From Escallonia rubra (lineage: Eukaryota > Streptophyta > Magnoliopsida > Escalloniales > Escalloniaceae): a stretch of DNA of 64,000 nt. Below are positions 1 to 11,345 of the stretch, in pieces. A program made the position numbers and the translations under genes. Position 1 is the stretch's first letter; the number at the start of each line of letters is the position of its first letter. A model generated the notes under the pieces. It made no database searches and was not told where the DNA came from. It saw nothing but the letters and a program-made list of their open reading frames with translations. The stretch lies in NCBI GenBank assembly GCA_033065855.1, contig JAVXUO010000067.1, positions 143,998-207,997 on the forward strand. The letters are read 5' to 3'.

Positions 1-1433
1 AAAGCCAGGGAAAATTGATGAAGTTTGTGCTCTGTAATGGAAAATTTAGGCTTTTATGTTGTAAAAAATTATAACGATTTTTATTAAAGTGATTCATGCT
101 TTAAAATGATTGCACTTCCTATTTCCGGACATGCACATTGCTTTAGCAAAATTACATGTGCTTTAACATCAAAATTTGCCAAAAAAACATATGCATAATT
201 AAAAGAGAGCAATTTTTGCTTCACATGTTCTATTATAAAGTCAATTTTTTATGCACATTAGGACTGTTCAAATTTGCCTAGTCTATTGACACAGGTAAGA
301 TTTTACCAAGTACGTCTTTTGGAATTACCTCCTAACATGAGGACCTTATTGATAGTATCCCTTGGAAATATTAGGCGCTAAGAAAACAACATACATGGAG
401 TTTCTCCGGTGGCTCAGTTTGAATTCCATGCCCACCGCCTCCTTTCTATAAAAAGACATCAAAAGGTTTGTCCATGTAAGAATTCGAGCCATATTTCGAG
501 CTCAGTTTTGCAGCCACGTCCAGTCCAGTTAAGTCATTAAGATTAAGGGGTTACCACTGAAGATGAAAAGCTCCCATTTAGTCGATTGCAGCCGATATAG
601 AATCCATGTAAGACATACTTTTTCTTTCCCATGTTTCATCCATTGATCACTGAACAAGATCGTCTGATCTCGCCTTCATCACTCGTCTTGACTACAACAC
701 TAGCGAGCTTAAAAAATGATTGACTCCAGCTCTCAAAAAAATTCTCTTGGTTATTAGCAAAATTCACCACTTTGTTCATTGTTCTGGCATTATTAAACAG
801 AACAGAATCAGATTGGAAGAGACCCTTGTGAGCCAATAGATCACCGTAGTACTGGTTGCCAAAAATCATGGGTGTTTGGGGATTGTTGTTTATTGTTACA
901 GACACGCTTGCTCCTACTGGGCACTTTTTAGTGATCGAGCATGGCTGCATAGTCTTTATCCATAGATGCGTCAATGAGTGCGAATTTTCTAGTTGAATTA
1001 TCGTGGAATCACTCACTGAATGCACTGCAGTGAGTTGATCCAATAATAATCAAGCATGCAACATCAAGTAATTTCAGTGCCTATAGTTTATGCTATAATA
1101 GTTTAGAACCTAAGTAACTAAAGTTTACATTCCAATAAGTGTAAAGAATAGGTTAGTACGATCAAATTTTGACTGTTACCAACTTGGGAGGATAATAATT
1201 ATAATCCTTTGTATCGTGATAATTAATGGTCGTTAAATGACTTTAGAGGCTTGTATTTAGTGACACTGAAAAAATGTTACTAATAATTGTCACTTAAAGT
1301 ATTAGCTGAAATGCAACTATCTATCTTTAGTGACCATTAACTTGTTGCTATGCAAGAAATTATAGCTATCTTCCTACAATCTGGATAGCAGCAAAAAGTT
1401 TTCCCTTCTATGGGTAGGAGCCTCTTTAAAGGT
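1..1433. repeat. Partial segmental duplication of the peroxidase locus, left part
   Basis: This stretch matches 49069-50470 almost throughout, with small indels and substitutions: the same 3' flank, the same last peroxidase exon and the same start of intron 3. The match stops at about 1433, where a hAT terminus begins, and resumes near 9832. The copy may extend beyond the left edge of the window. It carries no exon 1-3 equivalent, so it can never have made a full peroxidase. The rest of the stretch is AT-rich non-coding sequence. Confidence 0.85.
636..1046 (-). pseudogene. Class III peroxidase last-exon pseudogene
   Basis: The reading frame from about 900 down to 636 matches the C-terminal half of the peroxidase at 49705, including [19 protein letters not shown]-type sequence, the [10 protein letters not shown] stretch and a final C-S-V-I-N before the stop. 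Upstream it is broken. A deletion of about 16 bases relative to the intact copy removes the intron 3 acceptor AG and the codons of the GAHT motif, which holds the proximal haem-ligand histidine. A TGA replaces the arginine codon after S-E, and a 4-base insertion shifts the frame before the conserved KC. No exons 1-3 lie nearby. It is a non-functional duplicate of the last exon. Confidence 0.9.
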
Positions 1434-1857
1434 GTCAATTGGATGGGCTTGGACCTGCCAAACCCGGGCCCAGCGGGCCAAAGAAAAAAAAGCGAGCCAA
1501 CCAGGATTCGGGCCATGGGAAATGGGCTGGGCCCAATTGGGGGGGTATTTGGGCCCTGTCCAAGCCTAAGCCCTAGGCCCTAACTTTAGGACCGAGATAG
1601 GGCTTGGCCCAGGCCTCAATAAAAAAATATTTTTTAAATTCTTTTTATTCATGTTTTGTGTTGCGAAAAAAATTAAATTTTAGATAAATTTTTCTTTTTA
1701 TCCGGCCTTGAGACCGGCTGCATGTAAACAAGCGGACGAAGTTACCTATTATATATATAAAGGATTCATTTTTCAAAAAATGTGAGGAAAAATATCTATT
1801 TTTCTCATGTGCAATGCTTAGTTTAAACAAGCTTAATTTGTTTGAAAATACTTTATT

Positions 1858-4006
1858 CTAAAAAATTGAGAAAAGGAAAAAAAAAGGAAATTGCCTAATC
1901 ATTTGGACGCTTGAACCCTTGCTCCTCCTATCATCAATCAATTTATTTTGCTCGTTGTATTTTGCATCAAGATAATCCTTCCAACATATACATAACTCGA
2001 TTAACTCAGGGTTAAGACGACTCATCCCGTTATCCAACACCCTCCTGCTCGCTGAAAATGTCAACTCTGAAGCAACATGGGAGACTTGCACCGGTAGTAC
2101 ATCTCGGAGAATTTGGGATACAGTTTTATAATTTTTTTCATTTTGTTTACAAAAAATTAACAAATTAAAATTCATATGATCTTCCATTGGTAAACAAGAA
2201 TAGTGATTAGTATTTTCATAAAAACCAATTTCATTAAAAGAGAAAAAAAAGAGAGATGAACTTGCAGAACTAGAAGTACCTTCCACTGGTAGTTGTCTTG
2301 CCACTAAATGTTCAAGGCCCTTAAAATATGGCCCATAATATATTTCACCAGTCGACAATGTAGCTCACCCGTGCACGTCAGCGGTATTTCGATATAGGTT
2401 ATACAGATCTTCAAATGTCGTAGTCACTTTCTTTGTAAGATCAGTTGTGGCCTCATCCGTGTAGCACATTCGTCTGGATATTTCTACTATCGAGACATTT
2501 GCGCCATCCTACTTTAGCCTAGCATCCAAACAAGTGGCAACAGTAAAAAGAGTAGGAAATTCCGCCCAATATTTGTTAAACTTAATATCCATCTGTTCTA
2601 ATATATGCTGAAAAGGTCCTATATATCTCCATTTCGATAATATTGTAGCAATTATTAGAATTTCTACTAGAGCGATAGGGGAGGTGGGATAGTACGTACC
2701 AGATAATAAATTGGTAGACGTGTAAAATACCTCCTAAATTTTGGATAGTTGTGCAGCTATCTACTATTCCGCCCGACTTGGCAAGCCATGTGAGAACATG
2801 GTTAGTAGGCAATGCATATACACTTCGTTGTATACCAAGACATGTAAAAGCATATGATATGTGGAGTTCCACCTATGAACAACATCTGTAAGTGGTCTCT
2901 TACGAGGCAAATTATGTTAAACACACAAACCTTTAAATTATTGTATTCTCGGACCCGAACTATTAATATATACTGCCATACCCCTCATTCTGTAAAGAAT
3001 ATCTCCTGCAGCAGCTAAACCATTTTGAACAATTAAATTAATTATATGGCAAATACATAGAACAAGAAGTCATTTACCATCAAGTACAGGTCAAAGGCTC
3101 TCCTTTAAGATTGAAACAACAGTTGTATTGTTAGAAGCATTATCAAAATTGATACTCATAATCTTATTCTTTATTTTAAATGTGGTACATGTATTGATTA
3201 TACTAGTAGCAACATTAGCTGCATCATGCAGATAAGGAAAGAGTTCAAAATCGATGATTCTCTTGTTCATAGATCAATCAGGATCAATCCAATGGGCCGT
3301 CACACAAGCATTACTAACTAGAGTAAAAGGAGATTTCCAAACATCAGAAGTAAGACTAACTCTACCATCAAAATAATCACAATAATCGATCAAGCGTGCT
3401 TTACAACATTATACTGTCTAAGTGCATCAGATCTAGTTGTGTTTCTATGAACCTTTTTGTACAAAGGTTGTACGTATGTATTCATATATATATCTAGAGT
3501 GCTTAATATTATTGGCAAAACTAAAAACTTGTTCACTATGAATAAGAAATTCAGCAAGACCGTTTCTTTGGCTTAGCTGATTATAAATAAATAATTTACT
3601 GTCAAAAGATAACTGCATTTGGCTAGGTTCGACATGACCTGCTTAGGTGCACACAGAGGGTAATGCCTATTAAGATGTCCATTATCTTGACTACACGAAA
3701 ATAATTTACCACAGGACTTACATTGAGCTCTTCGAACGCCATCAATCATAATATCCTCAAAATGAAGACCGCTCATCAGGGTAAATTCTGGCTCGGATTA
3801 GTTGCTTCATCAACCGAGCTGCATTTTTTACTAAATTTTTGGGTATCTTATGAACGTGTATATTCAAAATCTGGAATGTTTTGGTTAAACTCTCAATTGG
3901 CTTGGGTATCTATACCCATTAGTGGCGGATCTTGAAAATCAAATGATTGTGGTGGTGCTTGTCGTGGTGCTGCATATTTGCTACGTGATCTAAATAATCG
4001 AGACAT
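1858..4006 (-). pseudogene. hAT transposase relic (BED finger, RNase H-like core, hATC)
   Basis: A likely start is ATG at 4006 (MSRLFRSRSKY). A BED zinc finger follows at about 3780-3640 (C-K-S-C, then H-L-N-R-H-Y). The RNase H-like core is spread over several frames at about 3420-3000: LTSDVWKSP carries the first catalytic aspartate, then ACVTAHWIDPD, a MSINFDNASNN stretch and CHIINLIVQNGL. The C-terminal dimerisation domain lies in an open frame at 2358-1858, including RDVLPVQVSHVASELTFSAS. Stops and frameshifts separate these parts, so it cannot make a full transposase. It is clearly related to the transposase at 63080-64000. Confidence 0.85.
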
Positions 4007-5093
4007 ATTTAACGCTAAAACTGTTTGACAAGAATGAACAAATAAAATTAGTAAGATTAATTGAATAAGAGTAGTAAATAATACTAGTAAATAATTGAAT
4101 AGGAATAGCAAAGGACTAAGAGTAATAAATAATTAAAGACTTGTAATTAAAAATTGGAGAGGGTTAGTACTTAGTAACAAATAAGAATGATAAGAAAGCT
4201 TGTAGAATTTAGATAAGAGAGAGAATGAGAAGATTGGTGTGAAAAATATGAAGAAGAGGGGGTGAATTTATAGATTTTTCAAAGTTCATAAAAGACAAAA
4301 ATACCCCTGAAAACTAGTCATTCATTGGGGAGGGTAAAACTATAAAAATCCATAAAATAATTGTTAAAAACTTTTTTAACAAAAATGTAATACCCCGACC
4401 TTCGGGAGCCGGTTAAAACAATCATCTGAGCTCCGAAAAATAAACGGGTGGTAATTTTGGGCATTGCTCAGGTATTAGTGGCGTATTGGAGCTTAAAAGA
4501 ATTTTGTGACAAAAAGGTCAATTTTGAAATTTTGGGGCATTTTCGTAATTTTGGAAAACTATGGGGTATCAATGTAAATTAATGTTTATGTGATAAAAAT
4601 GGTAAAATGGGTGATATTGTACATTTTAGCGACATATGATCTAATAATAAAGATTAGGCAAGTTTCTGAGGCTTAAATGCAATTATATGAAGTTTGGGGG
4701 GTTATTTTGCAAATATGAAAACTTTGGGGGCCAAATCACAATTTTTGGAAAATGGCACTTAGGTGTCAACGTTTTGGGAGTCAGATTATGTATAACAGCC
4801 GCCTGGCTTGGTGACTAATGTTGAATTATTCAATTGCTTAGGAAAAGAGAGAGAGAGAAAGAAGAAGAAAATCAAAAGGGAAATTCGGGAGGGGAGGAAA
4901 ATAGAATTAAGGAGAAGATAAGGAAGAACACAAACAGAGCAAGGAAGAAGAACCCAAAAAAAACAAAAAGAGAGAAAGAGACGAAGAACACGAGCTCGGT
5001 AGAAAATCATATAAAGAAAGGGATTAGGATGATTTTTCCAAAGGGTAAATCCTTCACCCCTTATGATGTGTTAAATTCAGTAGGTTTGTGTGG

Positions 5094-5096
<3 letters not shown>

Positions 5097-5126
<30 letters not shown>
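5097..5126 (+). repeat. (GT)n microsatellite
   Basis: An uninterrupted GT run lies inside the solo LTR, preceded by a purine-rich stretch (about 4840-5000). The open frames seen across it are by-products of low complexity. Confidence 0.9.
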
Positions 5127-5129
<3 letters not shown>

Positions 5130-5395
5130 ACTATATATGTTTAGGTATGGAATTTAGGTTCTAGAAGAATGGTAAAGTGTTTTGGTGGGTTTCATGTGGG
5201 TGTATGCAAGTTGGAGGTGAGTATCAAGGCTTTGGCAGAGGAGGTGAAGTGAGACGATGTGCGCAGGTGTGTGTTCATGGCTGCGGCAGTGGGTTTGTAT
5301 GTACAACTTGAAAGTTTAATTTGCATTGATGTAAAAATAAGTAAAGGGGGGGGGGGGTGTTTCAGTGTGTGTATTTGGGGATGGTAGTGTGTATG

Positions 5396-5935
5396 CAGGA
5401 GCGGATCCAGAAAATCTAAGCGAGGGGGGCCAAAAAGACATTAAATAAAGTTGATGGCTAACGTAAAAGTACTGCTTAATTTGACTACTAATCATTTAAT
5501 TTTGCTTCTCATAATAATTTATTTAACTTGGTAAGGTTAATCTAGAACGAATTGCTAATCTTGCATGAAGAAACTTAACTCTTACTCTATAGATGAATTA
5601 CTAATGTAATTATTAACTGTATGAGTATAATAGTCACGTATAAGTTAACATACTATAAGAATTTAAACTTCCAAAAAAAACTAACCTTGATGAATTCGTA
5701 TTTTTTCGTGATTAGGAGATTTGAAATATAGAATTTGGAAGAACGGAGATGGAGCAAAAGAATGAGAAAGAAGAAGACAATGACGACCGGTGACATAAAG
5801 AGTAAAAAATACAACGAACGAAACCCTAATTAATTAACGTTACGAGATAATGTCATTTGTGTAAATATGAAAAAAAAATTTCCAAAAGTTGGGTGATGCC
5901 GTGGGACCCCTGGTCATGAAAGAGATCCGCCCATG
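5396..5935. mobile_element. Non-autonomous hAT MITE, 540 bp
   Basis: The termini are CAGGAGCGGATCCAG on the left and GATCCGCCCATG on the right, imperfect inverted repeats. A perfect 8-base target duplication, TGTGTATG, flanks it (5388-5395 and 5936-5943), diagnostic of the hAT superfamily. A G-run and GGGGCCAAAAAG follow the left end. No coding capacity is seen. It is inserted in the solo LTR and is therefore younger than it. Confidence 0.92.
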
Positions 5936-7548
5936 TGTGTATGTATGCATGGAAGTGAGGTTGGTCTCGGCCGTGAAGAGAAAAGAGGAAGAAGACACTG
6001 TGTTCTCAAGGTGTAATAGCGTGTGTTCAAATTTGAATAGTAACCGTTGTTGTTGCTAAAGATGAAAATTTATTTAGGCAATCTTTCCACAAATTTTTAT
6101 AAATATTTAGGACCAAAATTAGGCAAAGTATAAAACTGTAACCCCCAATATTCTACGAGACCTATACTCTAGAATGTTTTGGGAATTTTCAGTATCCACG
6201 AAGGGCGCTAAATAAGGGCATCGATTAAACTAAATTAGCGAATTATTTAACCAAATAAACCAAGTTATTTTAATCTAAAAATTTATAAAAATCTTATTTT
6301 ACTGATATGATTCATATTCTAAAATTTCGGGCTATTATGAGGCCGATAGGTATTTTTCGCGAAACTTGCCTTTTAGCTCTCGATCCGGACACTAGTTCGA
6401 GATTTTCGGGCAAAATTTTTCTAAAATATCTTTTAGTTCATAAATGACATCATGATGCTTAAAATAGCGTTTTAAGATATTTTGGAATTTTTTTGATGCC
6501 GAAAACCCCCATGGGTATTTTGGTAATATACCACCCCGATGGGGTATTTTTGAGTAAATTTACATACGGTAAGGATATTGTAGTGATTTGGCTTACAGAA
6601 AGATTATTTTGACAATTTAAGTGTAACGGGGGGTATTTTGGTAATTTGCCACCCGAAGGAGTATTTTGGTAATTTAACCTAAGAAATGTATTTTGCGTAA
6701 ATTGACATATAACAAGGTTATTTGGGTGATTCAACTTGTGAGAAGACCATTTTGGCGACTTAAGTCCGAGATGGAAATTTTGGTAATTTTACATACGCGG
6801 TGAGGGAGAATTTAGAGATGTCAAATGGGCCGGGTGGCCCGCGGCCCGGCTCGAAAAAAGTCCGGGCTGGCCCGGCCCTCTTGTGAACAGTAGCGGCTCG
6901 CAAAAATAGGGCTTTGGGCCTGGGCTTGGACCAGGCCGGAGTTTTCAAGAGAAAGACCCAGGCCCGGCTTGAAAAAAGCGCACAAAAATTTAACTCATTT
7001 CCTAGATACCCATTTCGAACAGATACAAGCTGTGGCTGAGAATGCTACAAACTACTCCACAATATTGGAGCTGACAATTAAATGGGCTATCCATCAGAAA
7101 ATTCTTAAGACTAGGAGTTTCAATTTGTAGAGCTCTTCAGAAGCTTTGTTTTTAAGTATAATTAGCTTGACAAGAACCTGTGAAACTAATCATGACTAGT
7201 CGTACCAACCAAAATTTACTCATTATACTAACACCAACTTACATAGCATCTGCTATATGTCAATTAAGTGACCCCAAGCAACAAAGCAAATAACCTATGT
7301 ATTTGTCTAAAGTTGTGCTTAAACAGTCTATAGTATACTCAAATACTCAAAATATTTTGACGAAGTTCTTTCTCTAATATGGGCCTATCTCAAAACCTAT
7401 ATAATCTCTTGCACAAGAACCACCAAAATGTAGACTCAATAAATTTCCTTCTCCAGTCAAAACAATAAATGTTCCATCATTTAGCACGACAAAGTTATTA
7501 AGCAAAACTATTATAATAGATTCACCTATACAGCTCAAAATGACCTAC

Positions 7549-7673
7549 CAGGTATAGTATAGGCCCCAAGAGTGAGAATATTTGCAAATGTCAGCCATAC
7601 ACCATGATCACATTTAAGGTGACCTAGCTCGTGAGCCAAGACAGCCTGCTCGTAGTAGAAGTTCTACTACGAG
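7549..7673 (-). pseudogene. Captured exon of an M48 zinc metallopeptidase (HELGH)
   Basis: Read on the minus strand from 7651, an open frame gives EQAVLAHELGH, then LKCDHGVWLTFANIL and TLGAYTIP. HExxH is the zinc-binding and catalytic motif of M48 peptidases, and the surrounding residues match the plant chloroplast-predicted M48 family (Arabidopsis At3g27110 type). The exon ends with a good donor, CCTG|GTAGGT, at 7549/7548. Just upstream the frame breaks: VVELLL can be read in another frame at 7673-7656, so a small deletion or rearrangement separates it from EQAV. Only this exon is recognised, so it is a gene fragment carried by the hAT element, not a gene. Confidence 0.85.
7649..7673. repeat. 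Perfect 12-base inverted repeat, 1-base loop
   Basis: CTCGTAGTAGAA, G, TTCTACTACGAG forms a near-perfect palindrome exactly where the captured M48 exon loses its frame. It may mark a deletion or template-switch junction made during capture. Confidence 0.85.
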
Positions 7674-9810
7674 TCAGTTGTCTTACCACAAAATACAAAG
7701 GAAAAGAACTTGAAAATCCAGACATAAGTGATCCAGCTGAAGATTCAAGCATACATTAGACATGGTAAGAAATAGAAATAAAGAAGCGGTAGGCAACTTT
7801 TATGCATATGCTTCATGAACTACATTACCATATAATAGGCAAATTTGATATATTCTTGTTGGTCATCGACGCAAATAAATAATAAGGAGTTGGGAACAAA
7901 AAAAAATTTTTTGGGCCCGAGCCCGGCCCTAAAAATTGGGCCTAGGGCCAGGGCTTGGACTGGGCCCATATATCCAGATTCCAGGCCCGACCCATTTTCA
8001 TTAGAGGCCCGTTGGGCTTGGGCTGGGCCAGCGCAAGCCCGGCCCATTGACATCTCTAAAGGAGATTCATTTTGGGAGTATGTGTGAGTTCGTATTAAGT
8101 TATAATATTGTACTGTAGGATGTATTCTAATGATTCGATTATTCCGTTTAGGTTAAGGCTAAAGACTTCCAGTTAGGATAATTTAGCTGTGGATCAGAGT
8201 AAGGGATTCTATCTGAACCCTGGGTAAGGACGTCTATCCGAACCCTTATCTGATAACTTGTACTTGTAAGTACTCCTTTGAATTACTTACGACTAATGTC
8301 GAACTCTGAAGTATGCATTGATATCAGCATGTTCTTGTCTAGAAAACCCTAATATTGAGCCTGAATCGATTATTTGGAAATCTTGTGATGCTCGCGTATA
8401 TTGCGTGCTGAGCAAATTTGACAATTGTTTGTATCCGTTCTTTTGAATTATTGTGCTTAAATTCGATAGTTATTCGCAATCGTTTTTGTTGTTTATTTGT
8501 GATTTTCTTCTGAAAATTCCGAATGCTGACTTATATCAGTATGATTATTGTTATTGAAATTTGAATTGATTTCGGTGATTGAGCTTATGTTAAAGCTCAT
8601 TGATATTGTTGATTTTTCTGTGTTGACCTGGGTTTCCGTTCTGTGGGATGGCATAATAAGGCTGGTCTGAATCCTGCAGGAAACGCAGGCTAGTACCCAA
8701 GTGGACTAGTAATTATTTTGGTACATTATGCATGTGTACACTCTGTTAGCTTGCCGAAACGGAAATGCAATCACCCCAGGATCAACGTTGACTTTTGATT
8801 TTCTCTGCTCTGTATATTGCCGTGACTGCTACGGAAATGACTGGAAAGTATTCTCTGAAATAATTTGTGCTCGTGTTGAAATCTTTTCGAGAAATCTTCA
8901 GTGTATTTTGGAGAGAACTATCTCAGGTGATCTGTGTACGTTTTGAAATCCTTTGGAAACCCATCACCGTATTTTGGAATGATGGCTTCAAAGATGATCT
9001 TTTATTAATCATTTTGAAATCCGTTGTGATTGTATTTGTCTGTTCTGATATCTATTTCTGATGAATTTTGATCCTTTTCAAAATCATTGAGTTTTTGACC
9101 GTGTGAAGTATTCTAGAAATTTTCGTCGGTTGGATTCTTTGGAATCATTTTGTGATTCTTTTGTTAGTCCTTGTATGACCTTATTACTTCTCAAAAGCAA
9201 CCACTTCGTTTGATTCCCTTCTGCAGGTGATGATCAGTTGTAGCATATTCGGGAATGAGATAAAGTCTTTGTGAGATTCCGGTGAGCCCACCACTACTGT
9301 GTAGTGAGACCGCTGCGTGGGTCAGTACTGTCAACTCTTTCTATAAGGACTCGAGTTTGTAAAGAACCTAGGTCTTATTAGTTCAAGTTTAAGAAGTTTT
9401 CTAATATTGTATGTGAAGAATTGGAGTTGATATCGGATTAAATGTTTTGGAGTATGTGCCAGTGAACATGATCTGGTATGATGTGATCCGCTAGGTTAAC
9501 GTTTCGGGAGTTCAGGCGGTAGAGCTCTGGATTTCTGGGGCTGTTATAAAAAATACCTCCCAAAGTAGCCGTTAATCTGTTATATAGCTATTGGGAGTAA
9601 AAGTGAAATTTTGCAAAAATATGGCCGTTGGAGGGAATCTGGGAAAAAGAGAAAATTTTTAAAAAAGGCACCGGGCCGTGGCAGACCCGATTCATTCGGG
9701 CCGGCCCTAAAAATGTGCCAATTTAGGGCTAGGCCATTTTTTTAGAGCCCGACCTGAACCTTTTTAGGACGAGGCCGGGTTGGACTTTTTTGGGTAATTT
9801 CACGGCGTGG

Positions 9811-9831
9811 CCCTGGACCATAGGTCCAGGG
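9811..9831. repeat. Perfect 9-base inverted repeat at the junction of the hAT block
   Basis: CCCTGGACC, ATA, GGTCCAGGG lies at the right limit of the inserted block, just before homology to the peroxidase locus resumes at GCAACATAA. It could be the end of a further small element or a repair scar. The duplicate locus lacks it. Confidence 0.8.
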
Positions 9832-10226
9832 TGCAACATAACACAAATTCTATCTAGTTAAACATTTTAGTTGGAAGTAAGGTTTAAATTAAAGTCTGAA
9901 AAGCAACCTTAAACGGTATACTATGATGACTTAGTGTAGGACATATATTATGCATACATATTTCTAATAAATTCCCACATCAATTGTCACTGACTGTTAA
10001 TCACCACTGTAGTTAGCCTACTATCGTCTCTAAGTACAACCAATAACAAATTATAATTGTAGTTAACCACTTAATACCTCTCAAGTTTATTAGGACTATT
10101 AGCGACAAATTGCTTTCACTACAAAAAAAATTGTCCACTAAGTGTTACCAAAAGTTCCACTAATAAAGTATACTGACAAATCTTTCCCTAGAATGGGGGT
10201 TTGCAAGATTATATATTACTAACTAA

Positions 10227-11102
10227 GAGTGTGTTTGGAACCATATAATTGATTGGATTTCATTTCAGATACAAAATTTTTGTTGTTTCGAACATTAAAA
10301 AAAAGGAATTGGAATTGGATTTCATGAGATTTGACTAAATTTGTTTCTATAGTACGAAATTCGATGAAAAATGGTCGGATTTTATGGGATTTGAATTTAC
10401 TTGAATTAAAAGTAATTATTTACTCATCTTACCCTTTTTTGGATCTCTCTGACAATAAACCCACTACCACCATCTTCATTGCCGCTATCACCACACACTT
10501 TTACTACTATCGCCGGCACTACTACTGCCACCACCGCCACCGCCACGACTGCCACCACTATTGCCGCTGCCACCACTACTACCACCACTAGCACTACTGC
10601 CACCCCTGGCACCCACCGCCACCACCACTACCACCACCATTGCCATCACTGCCACCACCACTGCCACCGCTACTGCCACCACTAGCACCACCGCTTCCAC
10701 CACCACCGCCTCCACCACCACTACCACCACCACCACAATCCTTACCACTGCCACCACAGCCACCATTTCCACCACCACTGCCACCACTACCACCGTCGCC
10801 ATTACTACTGCCACCACTTCCACGGTCGATGCCGCTACCCCGTGTGGTCCCGCCAACACCACCACTATATGGTGGTACTAGCACACTTGAAATCACTTAC
10901 GGTAGTTCGTTTTTTATCGTAAGTCAAAGATATAATTGTCTAAAAAATTATTACCTTTCCAATTCTATTGTTCTCCAAACACAGAATAGGAATTCTGTGA
11001 TTTGACTTCCCTTCTGTTCCGAAGAAAAAAAAAGAATTGAATTCCAAAACTAATTCCGAATTTGAAATCCAAACTCTAAAAGAGATGGTTCCAAATGGAC
11101 CG
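10227..11102. mobile_element. PIF/Harbinger (Tourist-like) element with a triplet-rich core
   Basis: The left end GAGTGTGTTTGGAACC and the right end GGTTCCAAATGGACCG are imperfect inverted repeats of the GGNCNGTTTGG type, flanked by TAA on both sides (10224-10226 and 11103-11105). The homologous position in the peroxidase copy has no insertion, which confirms the limits. The core at about 10461-10870 is a CCA/CAC triplet tract. No transposase is encoded. Confidence 0.85.
10461..10870 (+). repeat. Degenerate CCA/CAC/GCC triplet tract
   Basis: About 400 bases are built almost only from CCA, CAC, ACC and GCC triplets. They are open in five frames (Thr-, His- and Pro-rich on plus; Gly- and Val-rich on minus). 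The many open frames reflect absence of stop triplets, not coding. Similar tracts occur inside elements at 52180, 57580 and 61265. Confidence 0.9.
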
Positions 11103-11345
11103 TAAGTTCTCTTATATGTCGACATTTGGTGTCCTTATTGTTTATATCCCAATTCTCCCTATGGAAATTGATGCATTGAATTGTTAGTAAAGGATACTAT
11201 GGTAAGTGGTAGAAATCATACAAAAGTCTCTTAATGTTGTGCCACTTAAGCTTACAATGTCTCGCATGGTATACCAATCAATAAGCTCTAAAGTTGCCCT
11301 GTTACATATTTTAAATCAACTTCTTCGTGATTCTAACGTCTTCCA

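Larger units (their letters stand above)
6811..8060. mobile_element. Non-autonomous hAT carrying a captured host exon (Pack-type)
   Basis: The terminal inverted repeat TTTAGAGATGTCAA is perfect at both ends, followed inward on each side by GGCCCGG-rich sub-terminal DNA (6830-6980 and 7910-8050), as in plant hAT elements. The flanks show only an imperfect candidate 8-base duplication (GGAGAATT against GGAGATTC). No transposase is present. The interior (about 7000-7900) is unlike the termini and contains a recognisable exon of a plant M48 metallopeptidase on the minus strand (7549-7651). It is inserted in the solo LTR at 4386-9548. Confidence 0.85.
4386..9548 (+). mobile_element. Solo LTR (TGTAATACCCC type), with two nested hAT elements
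   Basis: It starts TGTAATACCCCGACC and ends GGGGCTGTTATA, and is flanked on both sides by AAAAA (4381-4385 and 9549-9553), a 5-base target duplication. No gag, pol, primer-binding site or second LTR lies inside, so it is a solo LTR left by recombination. Subtracting the nested elements (5396-5935 and about 6811-8060) leaves about 3.4 kb, long for an LTR but within the range of large Ty3-type LTRs. The interior is mostly non-coding, with many lines resembling GGTATTTTGGTAATTT. It interrupts the 5' leader of the hAT element. Assignment to Ty3/gypsy is inferred from the termini only. Confidence 0.8.
1434..9830 (-). mobile_element. hAT transposon (Ac/Tam3 type), degenerate, split by a solo LTR
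   Basis: The left end reads AAAGGTGTCAATTGGATGGG followed by GGCCC/GGGCC-rich sub-terminal sequence, as in plant hAT elements. The transposase is encoded on the minus strand (1858-4006). The 5' leader at 4010-4385 matches the reverse of the leader of the second hAT at 62580-62940. It is interrupted at 4386-9548 by a solo LTR and continues at 9554-9810 with GGCCGGCCC-rich sequence. The peroxidase duplicate lacks this DNA at the matching position (about 50480-50520), so the whole block is an insertion. The right terminus is unclear because no GACACC end is visible near 9810-9831. The 8-base target duplication could not be confirmed. Confidence 0.75.
9832..11345. repeat. Partial segmental duplication of the peroxidase locus, right part
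   Basis: Homology to peroxidase intron 3 resumes here: 9832-10226 matches about 50512-50940 and 11103-11345 matches about 50975-51210. Shared phrases include GTCGACATTTGGTGTCCTTA and ACAAAAGTCTCTTA. The intervening 10227-11102 is a Tourist-like insertion absent from the other copy. Homology fades after about 11345. Confidence 0.8.

Noticed and set aside
4386-9548. Complete LTR retrotransposon
   Set aside because: No gag, pol, primer-binding site or second LTR lies inside; one pair of ends with a 5-base duplication fits a solo LTR.
10331-11005. Many overlapping open frames of up to 125 codons on both strands
   Set aside because: They arise from a CCA/CAC triplet tract that lacks stop triplets in most frames; the proteins are pure Thr/His/Pro or Gly/Val and lie inside a Tourist-like element.
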